Shown: one piece after another, positions 63,009 through 64,000 of the stretch
How the letters are laid out: each line of letters opens with the position of its first letter
Position numbering within the stretch: position 1 is the stretch's first letter
Notes under the pieces: generated by a model
What the model was told of the DNA's origin: nothing
The model's input: only the letters and a program-made list of their open reading frames with translations
The model's database searches: none
Program-made: the position numbers and the translations under genes
Assembly (NCBI GenBank): GCA_000720995.1
Contig: JOEL01000001.1
Location: 186,001-250,000, forward strand
DNA from: Streptomyces celluloflavus
GTDB taxonomy: Bacteria; Actinomycetota; Actinomycetes; Streptomycetales; Streptomycetaceae
DNA: 64,000 bases
Direction: 5' to 3'

Positions 63009-63947
63009 TTACGCGTCTTCTGCCGCGTCGGCCTCGTACGCGGCGCCGGCCACCACCAGGTCCTCCCACGCCATGCCGACGCTCTTGAAGAGCCGGGGGC
63101 GGGTCCGGTCCACGGTCGCGGCCCCGGTGGCCAGGTCGGCGAGCGGGATCAGCGCGGCCCGGTCGAGGCGGCCGGCGGCCAGCTCCGGGATGAGATCACC
63201 GGCTTCCCGTACGGCGGCGGCCCGGGACTCGACCACGACGGTGCAGCGGCGGACGGTGCCGCTGTCGACCTCGCGGGCGTCGGGTTCGTGGGATCCGACG
63301 GCCGTCACGGTGGCGTGCGGGGCGAGCAGGGCGCCGTCGAAGAGCGGGGTCCTCGCGGTGGTGCAGCAGGCGACGAGATCGGCGGTCGCGACGGCGGACG
63401 GATCACCGGGTGCGACGGGGAGCCCGGTGTCCCGGCGGGCGGTTTCGGCGAACCGCTCGACATGCGCGGGCGTGCGTCCCACGACGGTGACCCGGGTGAG
63501 CGGGCGGACCACCCGCAGCGCGTCCAGGTGGCCGCGCGCCTGGGGGCCGGTGCCGAACAGCACCAGATGGCCGGCTTCGGGGCCGGCGAGCAGGTCCACG
63601 GCGAGGGCGGATACGGCGGCGGTCCGTACGGTGGTCAGCTCGATCCCGTCCAGCAGGGCCAGCGGGGAGAGCGTCGGGGCGTCGAAGAGCAGGTAACGGC
63701 CCTGGACGCGGGCGAGTCCGGCGGCCGGATTGGCCGGGGCGACGGTGGCGATCTTGACGCCTGCGTACCGGCGCCGGTGCGCGGGCATGAGGAGCAACTG
63801 GCCGTGCTCGACCGGTACGACGGTGCGGGGCGGATCGGACTCCGGATCCGTTCCGTCCCGCAGGGCGGCGCGCAGTGCGCCGATCGCCGCGGCCATCGGC
63901 AGGGCACGCCGGAGTGCGGCCCCGTCGATGGTCCGGGGCGCGGTCAC
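63009..63947 (-). CDS. Ornithine cyclodeaminase / mu-crystallin family protein
   Basis: 312 residues. Characteristic motifs: LDGIELTTVRTAAVSALAVDLLAGPEAGHLVLFGTGPQARGHLDALRVVRPLTRVTVVGR (NAD(P)-binding) and YAGVKIATVAPANPAAGL. Family members are ornithine cyclodeaminases, alanine dehydrogenases or ketimine reductases. Its GTG overlaps the stop of an upstream gene whose end resembles a proline racemase / hydroxyproline epimerase, so pyrroline-2-carboxylate reductase in hydroxyproline breakdown is the best guess. Confidence 0.9.
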   Translation of the reverse strand: MTAPRTIDGAALRRALPMAAAIGALRAALRDGTDPESDPPRTVVPVEHGQLLLMPAHRRRYAGVKIATVAPANPAAGLARVQGRYLLFDAPTLSPLALLDGIELTTVRTAAVSALAVDLLAGPEAGHLVLFGTGPQARGHLDALRVVRPLTRVTVVGRTPAHVERFAETARRDTGLPVAPGDPSAVATADLVACCTTARTPLFDGALLAPHATVTAVGSHEPDAREVDSGTVRRCTVVVESRAAAVREAGDLIPELAAGRLDRAALIPLADLATGAATVDRTRPRLFKSVGMAWEDLVVAGAAYEADAAEDA

Positions 63948-64000
63948 AGGACGAATCCGGCGGGGAAGGGGTCCTCCGGGTCGCGGTGGAACTGGGCGGT
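63944..64000 (-). CDS. C-terminus of proline racemase / hydroxyproline epimerase-like protein (partial)
   Basis: Only the last 18 residues are in the window; they read TAQFHRDPEDPFPAGFVL. This resembles the ending of proline racemase / 4-hydroxyproline epimerase proteins (…DPDDPFxxGFxL). The stop codon overlaps the next start by four bases. The identification rests on a short tail and the operon partner. Confidence 0.5.
   Translation of the reverse strand, partial: TAQFHRDPEDPFPAGFVL

Noticed and set aside
1-64000. CRISPR array or rRNA genes
   Set aside because: No regularly spaced repeat set, no rRNA-like sequence, and no intact tRNA gene was seen; only the tRNA-Pro remnant at 26830-26913.

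Overview
The window is high-GC actinobacterial DNA with strong third-position GC codon bias. Gene content (a LAL-type LuxR regulator, a DUF6214 protein, a Pls/PosA-type synthetase, DhaKL, ScfR/PrpR-type control of the methylcitrate genes, a chitin-box promoter and a Nur-like box) points to Streptomyces or a close relative. It carries about 45 credible genes. Nearly all other open frames are antisense or out-of-frame shadows.

Layout. (1) 1-5.4 kb: the 3' end of an NRPS gene (A-PCP, predicted glycine) with a convergent MbtH gene, an extra MurJ-type lipid II flippase and a secreted GH18 chitinase. (2) 5.6-17 kb: GH85 endoglycosidase, ASCH protein, HAD phosphatase, Lrp/AsnC regulator, Hrp1-like CBS protein, DhaK-DhaL, a YbhN-type membrane protein, a zinc alcohol dehydrogenase and a BPL_N amidotransferase-fold protein. 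(3) 17.2-21.2 kb: a 1329-aa Pls/PosA-family membrane synthetase (A-PCP plus three tandem C-terminal domains), the kind of enzyme that makes cationic homopoly(amino acids). (4) 21.6-26.9 kb: a cold-shock protein, then a compact locus I regard as the best candidate for something undescribed. It has a 46-codon precursor-like peptide gene, a JmjC/cupin oxygenase, a GT-B-like glycosyltransferase and an MFS exporter, and is bordered by an IS5-type transposase remnant and a tRNA-Pro pseudogene. (5) 27-32.5 kb: LAL regulator divergent from a metallo-beta-lactamase-fold hydrolase and a type-B carboxylesterase. (6) 32.7-38.7 kb: a tightly overlapping valine-catabolic operon (mmsA, acyl-CoA dehydrogenase, HIBCH, mmsB, enoyl-CoA hydratase) behind a cobalamin riboswitch. 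(7) 38.8-44 kb: PrpR-type regulator divergent from prpD-prpB-prpC. (8) 44-64 kb: mostly single genes, including HxlR/RidA, SRPBCC, FUSC, lactonase, degenerate CbiX, GlcNAc kinase-like protein, scramblase-like protein, Ung, BNR-repeat protein, phosphotransferase, FprA-type reductase, DUF6214, TetR, a NiCoT transporter with a Nur-like box, and a hydroxyproline-type gene pair running off the right edge.

How parts fit together. The valine operon ends in propionyl-CoA, which the adjacent methylcitrate genes consume without B12, so a B12 riboswitch at this junction makes metabolic sense. The chitinase and GH85 enzyme fit polymer scavenging under chitin-linked control. The NRPS, Pls homologue and RiPP-like locus are three separate peptide-making systems within 26 kb, so the left half looks like an accessory, secondary-metabolite-rich region and the right half mostly core metabolism. 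No CRISPR array, rRNA or intact tRNA was seen.
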